From assembly GCF_900217235.1 (NCBI RefSeq), contig NZ_LT907975.1:1959001-2023000 (forward strand): a stretch of 64,000 bases of DNA. The letters run 5' to 3'. The notes below the pieces were generated by a model, which saw only the letters and a list, made by a program, of their open reading frames with translations, did no database searches and was not told the origin of the DNA. Both the position numbers and the translations under genes were made by a program. Numbering within the stretch: the stretch's first letter is position 1; every line of letters begins with the position of its first letter. Origin of the DNA: Pseudodesulfovibrio profundus (GTDB lineage Bacteria > Desulfobacterota > Desulfovibrionia > Desulfovibrionales > Desulfovibrionaceae). This document shows, piece by piece, positions 48,060-56,962 of the stretch.

Positions 48060-48852
48060 AGAGATTCAGAATCACAAATCCTTGTATGACTCGCTCGTCG
48101 AGATAATAAAGGATCGTTTCGACACGACGACATTGGGAGTTGTCGCTCTATCCGGTGGAGTAGATAGCGCTCTTGTGGCTCACGCCGCTCATGCTGCCCT
48201 GGGAGACAGGTGTTTGGCTGTAACGATGCAAAGTGAATTTACGACGCCACGGGATTTTACCAGAGCCGTTGAGATATCTGAGCTTATAGGGATAGAACAT
48301 CATCCGCTGATCATGCGCATGCTGGAAGATGAGAATGTCCGTCGAAATGACAGTGAACGATGCTTTCATTGCAAACGTGCCATTTTTAGGATGATGCGAT
48401 TCGAGTATGGTGATCACTGCTTGTTTATGGATGGCACCAATGCGGATGATGATCCGGAGCGTCCGGGACGCAAGGCACTACGCGAGTTTGGTGTTTTTTC
48501 TCCGCTGGAAAAAGCGGGTTTGACGAAAAAAAAAGTGCGTCAGTTAGCTCGGTTTGTGGGACTGCCAAATTGGGATACACCATCGGAAAGCTGCCTTGCC
48601 ACCAGATTGCCTGTGGGCACACCATTGGATGCAGAGGGGGTGGAGCGGGTGCGCTTGATGGAGAATTTCTTTCATGAGCGTGGGGTCGACACCTTACGTG
48701 CGTACCATGACAATCTGATGGCAACCGTGACTTTTAAGCCAGAGTACGCTGATATTATGGAGAAAAACCGTGATAATTTCATGGCGCTGATCACCAGATT
48801 GGGATTGCGCTCATTCACCTACAAAATTTGGAATGAACCTGACGCTGATTGA
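48046..48852 (+). CDS. larE: LarE-like ATP-dependent sulfur transferase
   Basis: The 268-residue protein has the PP-loop SGGVDSALVA (36-45), RCFHCK at 105-110, DGTNADDDPERPG at 129-141 and SPLEKAGLTK, then SESCLATRLPVG, where Cys183 aligns with the sacrificial cysteine of LarE. LarE inserts sulfur into the nickel-pincer nucleotide precursor of lactate racemase. It begins at 48046 inside the ChbG gene end. LarB is not in this window. The LarC-like gene follows by 29 bp. Confidence 0.88.
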   Translation: MTESEEIQNHKSLYDSLVEIIKDRFDTTTLGVVALSGGVDSALVAHAAHAALGDRCLAVTMQSEFTTPRDFTRAVEISELIGIEHHPLIMRMLEDENVRRNDSERCFHCKRAIFRMMRFEYGDHCLFMDGTNADDDPERPGRKALREFGVFSPLEKAGLTKKKVRQLARFVGLPNWDTPSESCLATRLPVGTPLDAEGVERVRLMENFFHERGVDTLRAYHDNLMATVTFKPEYADIMEKNRDNFMALITRLGLRSFTYKIWNEPDAD

Positions 48853-48881
48853 GAGTGGATATAAGGATTACGAGAATCGAA

Positions 48882-49664
48882 ATGGGATCTATGTATACAA
48901 TATATTTGGACTGTTCTACTGGAGTAAGTGGCGATATGTTGCTTGCGGCGCTGACTCATGCTGTGTGTGAGGTGGAGCAGAGTAGTGATCTGGCGGTGCT
49001 TGAAAAGGCGCTCACTCCCCTTAACATAGAAGGGTATCAACTGGAGTGGTCGCAAAAAAACATAGCTGGGATCATGACGAATCATGTCGATGTCATTCAA
49101 ACCAAGGATCAACCGCTCAGGACTTATTCGGATTTGGCCACACTGATTGATGGTTGTGGTTTGAAAGGACGTGCTGCCGGATGGGCTCATGACGCCTTGC
49201 GAATGCTTGGAGAGGCAGAAGCCAAGGTTCATGGCGTTGATCTGGAAAGAGTGCATTTTCATGAAATAGGTGCTGTAGATACCATTGTGGATATTGTGGG
49301 AACCGTTGTGCTTCTTGATCGTCTTTCTGCTGGGAAGGTGGTTGTTTCACCGGTAGATCTCGGGTCCGGTTTCATTGAGTGTGCGCACGGAAAAATGCCA
49401 GTTCCTGCGCCTGCTTGTGCTGAACTTGCCAAGGGGTTGGTTACCTTTGGATCTCCGTGTGGCATGGAGCGTTCAACGCCCACCGGTCTGGCTTTGCTGC
49501 GAGCCGTTGTTGAGCGTTGCGGTTCAATGCCGATGGGAACGGTGAAAGGGGTAGGTTACGGATCTGGTGGCCGTTCCTCTGATGAGCAGCCTACATATGT
49601 AAGGGCGTTTGTATTGCAGGAAATTGAAGTAGAGCTGCCTGAGAGGGCCCCAAATGATGCGTGA
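48882..49664 (+). CDS. larC: LarC1-domain-only nickel-insertion-like protein
   Basis: The 260-residue protein has LDCSTGVSGDMLLAALTHA, VHFHEIGAVDTIVDIVG with metal-binding His and Glu, PVPAPACAELAKG and VKGVGYGSGGRSSDEQP. These belong to the first half of LarC (DUF111). The C-terminal LarC2 domain, required for nickel insertion in Lactobacillus LarC, is absent; the stop comes after the LarC1 end and the next gene overlaps it. Function as a nickel chaperone without LarC2 is uncertain. It starts at 48882 or at an internal ATG three codons later. Confidence 0.8.
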   Translation: MGSMYTIYLDCSTGVSGDMLLAALTHAVCEVEQSSDLAVLEKALTPLNIEGYQLEWSQKNIAGIMTNHVDVIQTKDQPLRTYSDLATLIDGCGLKGRAAGWAHDALRMLGEAEAKVHGVDLERVHFHEIGAVDTIVDIVGTVVLLDRLSAGKVVVSPVDLGSGFIECAHGKMPVPAPACAELAKGLVTFGSPCGMERSTPTGLALLRAVVERCGSMPMGTVKGVGYGSGGRSSDEQPTYVRAFVLQEIEVELPERAPNDA

Positions 49665-50337
49665 TCAGGTTCATGTGATCATAGCAAAGTACACTGAGAA
49701 TATCAGTTGGTGCGATGAGTTGGGCTATGAGTACACTGTGTATGACAAGAGCCCGCATCCTCTACCGAATGCTATTAATTTGGAGAATATAGGCAGAGAA
49801 AGTCACACCTATTTGACCCATATAGTCCGTAATTATGACTCCCTGAACCCTGTGAATGTTTTTTTGCAGGGAAATCCTTTTGATCATTTGAGCGATCAGG
49901 GGAGTGCCTCTGTTGTGGATTTGCAGAAAGCCATTGAGGAAGTGGTGGATCGCCGTATACCGTTCAAGGGTTTTGCCTGGTTCAAGCTGCGATGCGACCG
50001 TCTAGGCCGTCCGCATGACTTGAAAGAAGAAAAAAACCGTGGGCGTTGGGCTGGTTGGGGAAAAGATATCCCGCTGGGTGATGTGTTTGAACAGCTCTTT
50101 CCTGCCGATTTCCCGAACCAACTGGTGGTGCGTGCTCCTGCCGGGGTCTTTGCTGTGACCGGCGAGCGTATTCGTACCAGGCCCAAAGCGTTTTATGAAT
50201 ATGCCTTGAGCCTGCTTGAAGCCGATCCCGAAGACAGCAATAATACCGGGCACGCTTTCGAGCGGCTGTGGCAGCACATTTTCAATGGCAATACAGCTTG
50301 GAACAGATCAGCGTATCCCAGTCAGATCAAAGCGTAA
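49654..50337 (+). CDS. DUF3431 family protein
   Basis: The 227-residue protein matches the DUF3431 pattern: VHVIIAKYTENISWCDELGYEYTVYDK, NIGRESHTYLTHIVRNYDSL and NVFLQGNPFDHL, followed by PAGVFAVTGERIRTRPKAFYEYAL. It is predicted to be glycosyltransferase-like by some family schemes, though the reaction is not known. It overlaps the larC end by 11 bp, so it is translated with it. It is the last gene of the ChbG-LarE-LarC1 set. Confidence 0.8.
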   Translation: MMRDQVHVIIAKYTENISWCDELGYEYTVYDKSPHPLPNAINLENIGRESHTYLTHIVRNYDSLNPVNVFLQGNPFDHLSDQGSASVVDLQKAIEEVVDRRIPFKGFAWFKLRCDRLGRPHDLKEEKNRGRWAGWGKDIPLGDVFEQLFPADFPNQLVVRAPAGVFAVTGERIRTRPKAFYEYALSLLEADPEDSNNTGHAFERLWQHIFNGNTAWNRSAYPSQIKA

Positions 50338-50358
50338 CGACGCGTACGAGGACATGAA

Positions 50359-51582
50359 ATGAATATGCCGTTAAATCTGCGTATAGCGATCTCATCGCTC
50401 AAGGCTCACAAGTGGCGCGCTATCCTGGCCATGCTTGGTGTCTTTCTGGGTGCACTCGCATTCACAGGTGTGCAGCATGTTTCGGAAATCATGGTCCGGC
50501 AGGCAGAGATCGAAACCGAAAAGCTCGGCCCGAACCTGTATGTCGTCATGGCAGGCAAGACGCGTTTCAGGCGAAGTGGCAGTGTGCGCGTAACGCAGGA
50601 TTCGCAGAATTTTACCCTGGCTGATGCCGATGCAATCATGAAAGGCGTGCCTTCTGTTCTGGATGGAACCCCCTTCGTCAATGCCACCATGCAACTGCGC
50701 GGCAATGGGACGGCTGTAACTGCCAAGATCATGGCTACCTGGCCGAATTTTGAAGAAATACGTAGCTTTAATGCGGATATAGGGCGGTTTTTCAATTGGC
50801 AGGAGGTGGACGAGCGATCCAAGGTCTGCGTGCTGGGTCGCAAGATTGCCGAGCGATTGTTTGGTGATCCGCAAAAAGCCGTAGGCGAGATTGTTTATCT
50901 CTTTCGTGCGAGTTTTCGAGTCATCGGCGTAATGGAAAGCAAGGGAAGGGATGTGTCAGGTGAAGACCAGGATGAATACATGTTCATGCCGGTCACGACC
51001 TATATGCGGCGTGCTGCCAACCAGGACTGGATCAACGGTGTTTTCCTTCGGCTCTCAAAGGAGGCCAGTCTGGAGATCGTATCCGAATCAGCCAAGTCCA
51101 TCATGCGTCATCGCCACAATATCCGACCGGGTCAGGATGACGATTTCAGCACCCTGTCTCCTCGTGATGCCGTACGCCTGCAACGGCAGGCCCTGGACCT
51201 GATGTCGACACTGGGGGGCATCACTTCCACCATTTCCTTTGGTGTTGGCGGCATGGGTATCCTTTCCATCATGATTCTGGTGGTTCGATCTCGAAGGGTG
51301 GAGATCGGAATCCGGCGTGCCGTTGGCGGGAAGCGGCGTGACATTGTGCCCCAATTTCTCTTTGAATCCGGCCTGATGGCCTCCATCGGCGGTGTGTTGG
51401 GAGTGTGTGTCACCGTGGTGCTTGTGGTTGTCGGTTGTAAGATCGCGGGGTTACCAATTATCATCGATCCGGGCAGTCTGCTGCTGACCATGGTCGGTTC
51501 ATGCGTGTTAGGTATTGCAGCGGGGGCGTATCCTGCCTGGCAGGCCGCCAATATCGAGATTCTTGACGTGTTGAAGCGATAA
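50359..51582 (+). CDS. MacB-type ABC transporter permease (no ATPase alongside)
   Basis: The 407-residue protein has four membrane helices (about 20-40, 287-307, 335-355 and 373-393), with a large periplasmic core between the first and second, and the FtsX/MacB signature ending RVEIGIRRAVGGKRRDIVPQFLFESGLM. An ATP-binding partner would normally be next to it; neither neighbour is one. It may use an ATPase encoded elsewhere. The TetR gene follows 158 bp later and the RND genes after that. Confidence 0.85.
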   Translation: MNMPLNLRIAISSLKAHKWRAILAMLGVFLGALAFTGVQHVSEIMVRQAEIETEKLGPNLYVVMAGKTRFRRSGSVRVTQDSQNFTLADADAIMKGVPSVLDGTPFVNATMQLRGNGTAVTAKIMATWPNFEEIRSFNADIGRFFNWQEVDERSKVCVLGRKIAERLFGDPQKAVGEIVYLFRASFRVIGVMESKGRDVSGEDQDEYMFMPVTTYMRRAANQDWINGVFLRLSKEASLEIVSESAKSIMRHRHNIRPGQDDDFSTLSPRDAVRLQRQALDLMSTLGGITSTISFGVGGMGILSIMILVVRSRRVEIGIRRAVGGKRRDIVPQFLFESGLMASIGGVLGVCVTVVLVVVGCKIAGLPIIIDPGSLLLTMVGSCVLGIAAGAYPAWQAANIEILDVLKR

Positions 51583-51739
51583 TTCCTTTACTGGTTATAA
51601 TGGCTTATCAGGTCATTTGCGCATAGATTCCTACTAAAGATAACAACGAATCGCAGTGGATCTGGTCCCTGGTGGCCATGATCTGCTTTTAGTTGAACAG
51701 GATGGGGATTTGAGCGATTTGTCGGCCAAGGGGGGAGTT

Positions 51740-52336
51740 ATGAATGACAATGTATGCCCGGAGAACGCCCGTCAAGCCATCATGGATGCTGCGGCTGAGT
51801 GTTTCAGCAAAAAAACGGTACGCCGGACTACGTATGCGGATATCGCAGCCATATCGGGTTGTGATGCTCGACAAATTAAGAAAGAGTTCAAGACAAAGAA
51901 TCAGTTGGCTCTGACCATACAGGCTCGGGACATGAAACGGATGAAGCAGGCCTACTTATCCAGTATGCCCGATGCCACGCCCGACAAGGTCATCAAGTAC
52001 ATATTGCGCACAAGGCTCAATTTTGTGGCGGACAATCATGAGCGGATGTACCTCTTCTTTCGTGAAGGACTCTCTGGGCACCAACCCTGGTCCAAGTTGC
52101 TGGACAAGGTAATCTGGGATCTGTCCATCGAGCTGCTGACTTTGATCCATAAAGGGGTCAGGGACGGGCTTTTCAGGCAGTCCATGGATGAGAACATCAT
52201 AACTCGATCGATTCTTTCCCACTATCTTACGGGTGTTGTCGTGATCGGCTTGCGATCGGAGGAATTTGACGCTGATGGAGTCTGGGACTTTATCGAGCCA
52301 CAAATCGACATGCTTTTTGAATGCATAACAACCTGA
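51740..52336 (+). CDS. TetR family transcriptional regulator
   Basis: The 198-residue protein has an N-terminal HTH (QAIMDAAAECFSKKTVRRTTYADIAAISGCDARQIKKEF) and an all-helical ligand-binding domain. GGGGGAG precedes the ATG at 51740, which decides the start. It lies just upstream of a divergent-free RND operon, with GTAC-rich dyads in between, and so is the likely repressor of that pump. A terminator follows. Confidence 0.88.
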   Translation: MNDNVCPENARQAIMDAAAECFSKKTVRRTTYADIAAISGCDARQIKKEFKTKNQLALTIQARDMKRMKQAYLSSMPDATPDKVIKYILRTRLNFVADNHERMYLFFREGLSGHQPWSKLLDKVIWDLSIELLTLIHKGVRDGLFRQSMDENIITRSILSHYLTGVVVIGLRSEEFDADGVWDFIEPQIDMLFECITT

Positions 52337-52359
52337 TTTACTGTGAAAAGAAAGATTTG

Positions 52360-52387
52360 AAACCGGATATGGAAACATATCCGGTTT
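52360..52387 (+). terminator. tetR terminator
   Basis: AACCGGATATG pairs with CATATCCGGTT around GAAA, followed by seven or more Ts. It separates tetR from the pump genes. Confidence 0.9.
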
Positions 52388-52460
52388 TTTTGTCGTTATT
52401 TATCAAGATTCTTCTGTCAGTTGTGCCTTATAGGGCATGGGTATGAACACACCAAATCAA

Positions 52461-52520
52461 GTACAGTCGACTGTGTACAAAATCGTACGAGATTGGTACT
52501 AACGCTGTACTTTGTACTGT
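52461..52520. promoter_or_regulatory. GTAC-rich dyad region, likely TetR operator
   Basis: ACAGTCGACTGT (52463-52474) is a perfect 12-bp palindrome. GTAC occurs at several more positions in this stretch, including GTAC-TTT-GTAC near 52507-52517. It lies between the tetR terminator and the RND adaptor start at 52600. The TetR-binding role is inferred from position and symmetry. Confidence 0.55.
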
Positions 52521-52599
52521 TTGCTTTGTTTTTCTCCACGAGAAGAGTCTTTTTATTCGTGCAATAGTATCAAATTCGGCAATTATTTAGGTGGAATCA

Positions 52600-53652
52600 A
52601 TGGGACGATTATTGTTGTCAGGGCTGTTGGCACTGATCCTGTCTTCAACGGTGGCTATTGTTGCAGGGGATGTCTGTTGGGCTTCATCCAAAGAGCAGGG
52701 GGCTGTGGTTGTTGGCGAACAGACAGCACCGGAAACTTTCAGGGCGCAGCCTGCATTCAGGAGATCGACCCTCACCGGGTTCACGAGGGCGCGACGATCG
52801 ATGACGCTGGTTTCGGAGGAGTCCGGCCGAGTGGAAAAAGTCGTTGCCGATGTGGGGGATACGCTCGGTGAAGACGGGCTGTTTGCTGTGCTCGATACGA
52901 CATTCATTGAATTGGACCTTGTCGGTAACAGGGCGGACCAGCAGCGCCTGAAGAGTGACTATGACTACTATCGCAAGGAAATGGAGCGGTATCGTCGGCT
53001 GGTAAAGACCAAGAATGCCGCACAGTCCACACTGGATTCCAATGTCCGGGCGCATCAGGCCGCCTTGCAGCAGTTACGGGCCAAGCAGGTTGAAGAGCGG
53101 GTCCTCATGGAGCGCATGGAGCGATTCACCCTGCAGGGGCCACAGGGGTGGCAGGTTATCACGCGATACATTGAACCCGGTGAATGGGTGACCAAAGGCG
53201 AAAAGGTCGCAGAGCTAGGGCAATATGATGTCCTGCTTGTTCCGTATGCTTTGACCAGTTCGGAATACTCCCTGCTCAAGGACAAGAACGACCCTATCGA
53301 ACTGAGACTCACCGACCTTGGGATTACCGTACAGGCTCGAGTGGCGCGGGTTTCGCCCGGGTTCGACAATCAGACGCGTAAAATCCCGGTGGATTTGGAG
53401 ATAGTAGAAGGTGATTTTGCCTTCCGCGGGGGCTTGCGAACCGAGCTGGTGCTTGATCTTCCCGATCCCAACGGAGCGGTCATGGTCCCGGCATCGGCCC
53501 TTGTGAAAGCCTATGAAGAGTACTTTCTGATCACCCCTGAAGGGGACCGTGTTGGTGTCGTTTATCTCGGCGGAACAAGGGATCACATGCGGCGGGTGAC
53601 TGGTGAGAATGTACACGCTGGTGACGAGTTCAAACTGCATCCTGTTCAGTAG
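52600..53652 (+). CDS. RND efflux periplasmic adaptor (membrane fusion protein)
   Basis: The 350-residue protein has a signal peptide (LLLSGLLALILSSTVAIVAGDVCWA), a barrel-sandwich/lipoyl-like start (SGRVEKVVADVGDTLGEDG), a helical hairpin (about residues 110-170, with YDYYRKEMERYRRLVKTKNAAQST) and a second lipoyl and beta-barrel half. There is no lipobox, so it is probably anchored by the uncleaved signal or free in the periplasm. AGGTGG precedes the start. It couples the RND pump to an outer-membrane channel; none is in the window. Confidence 0.9.
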   Translation: MGRLLLSGLLALILSSTVAIVAGDVCWASSKEQGAVVVGEQTAPETFRAQPAFRRSTLTGFTRARRSMTLVSEESGRVEKVVADVGDTLGEDGLFAVLDTTFIELDLVGNRADQQRLKSDYDYYRKEMERYRRLVKTKNAAQSTLDSNVRAHQAALQQLRAKQVEERVLMERMERFTLQGPQGWQVITRYIEPGEWVTKGEKVAELGQYDVLLVPYALTSSEYSLLKDKNDPIELRLTDLGITVQARVARVSPGFDNQTRKIPVDLEIVEGDFAFRGGLRTELVLDLPDPNGAVMVPASALVKAYEEYFLITPEGDRVGVVYLGGTRDHMRRVTGENVHAGDEFKLHPVQ

Positions 53653-53692
53653 TCATGGTCATGACAGGGTATCATCCTTTGGAGCATAGAAG

Positions 53693-56600
53693 ATGGTAAG
53701 AGAGCTGGTGCGGTTCACGCTTGCGCAGAAGGTGTTCGTCAATCTGCTGTTCATTTTGATGATGGTTGTGGGGACGTTCTGCGTCTTTGATTTATCTGTT
53801 GAGCGATACCCGGATGTCCGTATGGGCAAGGTCATCATCAGTGGCTTTCTGCCCGGGGCAAGTCCCGATGAAGTAGAAACCCTGGTTACCCGCAAGATAG
53901 AGGAATCACTGGAAGACCTGGAAAATGTCGAGTTCATCCGTTCCCGGTCGTTTCGACAGCGGGCATCGGTGCTGGTCAAGTTCCTTGATGATACAGATTA
54001 TGACGCTCTGTATGACGAATTGCGTTTCAGAGTGTTGTCCATTCAGAATGACCTGCCTGATGATATGGACCCGCCCGCCTTTACTGTCATCAGCATGAGT
54101 GAATGGCTGCCTGCCATCTCGGTGAATCTAACCGGTGATCGCTCCAATCGTTCCCTGACGTTGATGGCCGAGGAGATGAAAATCCCGTTGCAGCGTATCG
54201 CCGGGGTCAAGGAAGTGGAGATTGAGGGTGAGTTCGAGCGCGAGTTCCATGTCTCCCTTGATCCACAACGCCTCATGCGCCTGGGAGTTACCTTCGATGA
54301 AGTGGGCAAGGCGCTGGAGGGGGCGAATTTTTCAGTACCTGCTGGTGATTTTGTCAGTGATTCCGGTGAATATGTCATTGTTGTCGATGAGAAATTCCGG
54401 GCCAGGGATGCCATTGCAAAGACCATAATCCGCAGCGACCTGGACGGTTCCTTTGTCACGGTGGGTGATGTCATGAGCAGCGCGGGCATGGATTACCGTG
54501 ATCCGTTCGTTGTGTCTTCGGTCAACGGCAAGGACTCCGTGGCCATCAAGATCATCAAGACACCGGAAGGCAATGCCCTTGATATCGGGGCGGAAGTGGA
54601 GAAGGTCGTTGAAGCGTTTCGGCCTGTCCTCGAAAAAGAGGGAGTGGAACCGGTCCTGACACAGGATCAGCGCACATATATCAACGAGAATATCAACACA
54701 TTGGGTTCCAACCTACTGGTCGGTATCGTTCTTGTCTGCATCTGCATCTGGATCGTCATGGGATTTCGTAATGCCATGCTGACAACGGTTGGCGTGCCGT
54801 TCGCGTTTCTCGTGACCATGATCATCATGTGGCTGACCAACAACTCCCTTAATGAGATCACGCTTTTTTCCTTTGTTCTTGTTTCCGGTATCATTGTGGA
54901 CGACGCCATCGTCGTTGTGGAGAATATCTACCGGCATGTTCAGGAAGGCAAACCGCTCAAGGAAGCGGTTGTGGCCGGGACATCCGAGGTGTTCCTGCCG
55001 GTCATTGCCGCCACGTCGACCACGGTGGCCGCCTTCCTGCCCATGTTGATCATGAGCGGTTCCACCGGCGAATTCTTTGCTCTGGTGCCCAAGGCAGTAT
55101 CATTTGCCATCGCCGCCTCCATCATCGAGTGCCTGTTCATCCTGCCGCTGCACTTCCTTGACTGGCCCGGGGCCGATAAGCTCAAGGCCGAAGCCAAAGC
55201 GCACCACGGGGCTGACCCGAAGTTCCTTGTCTGGTTGCGTCACACGACCGACAGGGTGGTGCAGGTTTTTCTCCGGCACCAGTGGAAGTCGCTGACGGTC
55301 GTTTTCGGCTGCTTTATTCTAGCCGTTGTCATGCTGGGGGTATCAGTCTCCGGTGTCATGCCGCTGCTACGCATCAAGTTCTTCCCCGACGAGTACAGCC
55401 TCTTTTATGTCTCCATGGAAGGCCCGGTTGGAACGGATGTCTACACATCTTCGGAAAAGGCCAAAGAGGTGTCGCGGATGATGACCGGATTCGGACCGGG
55501 AACCACCAAGACAGCATCCGCTTTCGCAGGCATGGATATCAACGACGACTATGAAACGGTTTTCGGAGCAAACAGGGCTATCGTCATCGTTGAGCTACCG
55601 GCAAAAGAGCATCAGGAGTTTATCGATAATCCATCGAACGACCCGCAGTTGCTGCTTGATACCGTGCGTGAAAAGACCAGAAAATTGGAGACTGGTGGGT
55701 GGACCATGCGCATTTGGCCGGAGAAGGGTGGACCGCCCGCCGGTAAGGATGTGAACATCCGTGTGCTTGGACCGGATCAGGACTCTGTATACGCCTTGCA
55801 GGAGGATGTGCAGAACTGGGTGATGGGTAACGAAAGCATTGCCCCGTACCTCCTCGACTTTGCGCCGGACACCGGTTCGGACAACCGTGTATTTCGCTTC
55901 AGCCCGGTTCCGAGTCTGGTGTCGGAATACGGTTTGACTCCGGCTCAGGTTATCGCCCTTGCCGGGGGAATCCTGGACGGGCGGTTTGTCGGTAAATTCC
56001 GGGCTGCCGATGAAGACATCGATCTGCGCATGAAGATCGACAAGGCGTACCTGAGCCAGCCGGAAGATGCGCTCGACATACCGGTGCTGGAGGACCACGA
56101 AGGTCCGGTGCGTGTGGGCGATCTCGTGGAAGTGGAAAGCTACCGGGAGCCGGGGCAGCTCAACCGATTCCAGGGGCAGCGTGCCGTGACGCTGACGGCG
56201 AATATCCGGGCGGGGTCGCCGATTACGGCGCCGACGGTGGTTCATGATGTGCAGGCGTACTATGAAACCATTCAGGACAAGTACCCCGGTGCAACCATCA
56301 GCTTTGCCGGTGAATTCGAGTCCACAGGGCGTTCGTTTACCTCGTTGATGTACGCTTTTTTAATAGCAATATTGATAATTTATACGATTCTCGCGTGTCA
56401 GTTCCAGTCCTATGCACAGCCGGTCATCATTCTTTCGGCAGTGGCCTTTGCCCTGACCGGTGTTGTGTTCGGGACGTTCCTGACCCGTTCACTGTTCACG
56501 GTTAACAGCTTTGTGGCCACGGTGGGCGTGACCGGTGTCGTTGTTAACGATTCCCTTGTCTTGCTGGACTTTATCAATCGGCTGTACGCTTCCGGTTTGA

Positions 56601-56887
56601 GTCGGACCGAGGCCATACGGGAAGGTGTGCGCATCCGGTTGCGGCCTATTCTGCTGACCACGTTGACCACGACCCTCGGCCTTCTTCCCATGGCGCTTGG
56701 TATTCCCTATTACTCGCTCGTTTGGGGAACCATGGCTACGACCTTTGTGACCGGCTTGTGTGTGGCAACGACGTTGACCTTGTTCATCATGCCCATCGAG
56801 TGGGATCTGCTCATGCGACACAAGGAGCGCAAAGAGGCGAAGCGGGCCAAAAAGCTCGGCCTGGATCAGGCTGATGCCGGACTGTAG
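53693..56887 (+). CDS. RND-family efflux pump (AcrB/MexB-like inner-membrane protein)
   Basis: The 1064-residue protein has twelve membrane helices in two halves with large periplasmic loops. The proton-relay aspartates are visible in VLVSGIIVDDAIVVVENIYRH, and the second half has VATVGVTGVVVNDSLVLLDFINRL. It follows the adaptor by 40 bp with GGAGCATAG at the start. It exports drugs or other solutes using the proton gradient. Substrate unknown. Confidence 0.93.
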   Translation: MVRELVRFTLAQKVFVNLLFILMMVVGTFCVFDLSVERYPDVRMGKVIISGFLPGASPDEVETLVTRKIEESLEDLENVEFIRSRSFRQRASVLVKFLDDTDYDALYDELRFRVLSIQNDLPDDMDPPAFTVISMSEWLPAISVNLTGDRSNRSLTLMAEEMKIPLQRIAGVKEVEIEGEFEREFHVSLDPQRLMRLGVTFDEVGKALEGANFSVPAGDFVSDSGEYVIVVDEKFRARDAIAKTIIRSDLDGSFVTVGDVMSSAGMDYRDPFVVSSVNGKDSVAIKIIKTPEGNALDIGAEVEKVVEAFRPVLEKEGVEPVLTQDQRTYINENINTLGSNLLVGIVLVCICIWIVMGFRNAMLTTVGVPFAFLVTMIIMWLTNNSLNEITLFSFVLVSGIIVDDAIVVVENIYRHVQEGKPLKEAVVAGTSEVFLPVIAATSTTVAAFLPMLIMSGSTGEFFALVPKAVSFAIAASIIECLFILPLHFLDWPGADKLKAEAKAHHGADPKFLVWLRHTTDRVVQVFLRHQWKSLTVVFGCFILAVVMLGVSVSGVMPLLRIKFFPDEYSLFYVSMEGPVGTDVYTSSEKAKEVSRMMTGFGPGTTKTASAFAGMDINDDYETVFGANRAIVIVELPAKEHQEFIDNPSNDPQLLLDTVREKTRKLETGGWTMRIWPEKGGPPAGKDVNIRVLGPDQDSVYALQEDVQNWVMGNESIAPYLLDFAPDTGSDNRVFRFSPVPSLVSEYGLTPAQVIALAGGILDGRFVGKFRAADEDIDLRMKIDKAYLSQPEDALDIPVLEDHEGPVRVGDLVEVESYREPGQLNRFQGQRAVTLTANIRAGSPITAPTVVHDVQAYYETIQDKYPGATISFAGEFESTGRSFTSLMYAFLIAILIIYTILACQFQSYAQPVIILSAVAFALTGVVFGTFLTRSLFTVNSFVATVGVTGVVVNDSLVLLDFINRLYASGLSRTEAIREGVRIRLRPILLTTLTTTLGLLPMALGIPYYSLVWGTMATTFVTGLCVATTLTLFIMPIEWDLLMRHKERKEAKRAKKLGLDQADAGL

Positions 56888-56962
56888 GGAACCGACTGTC
56901 GATATTGCGCAAATCATTTCGGAACGGTAGTGATTAAGAACACTGTCTAGCGAGGAGTTTGA

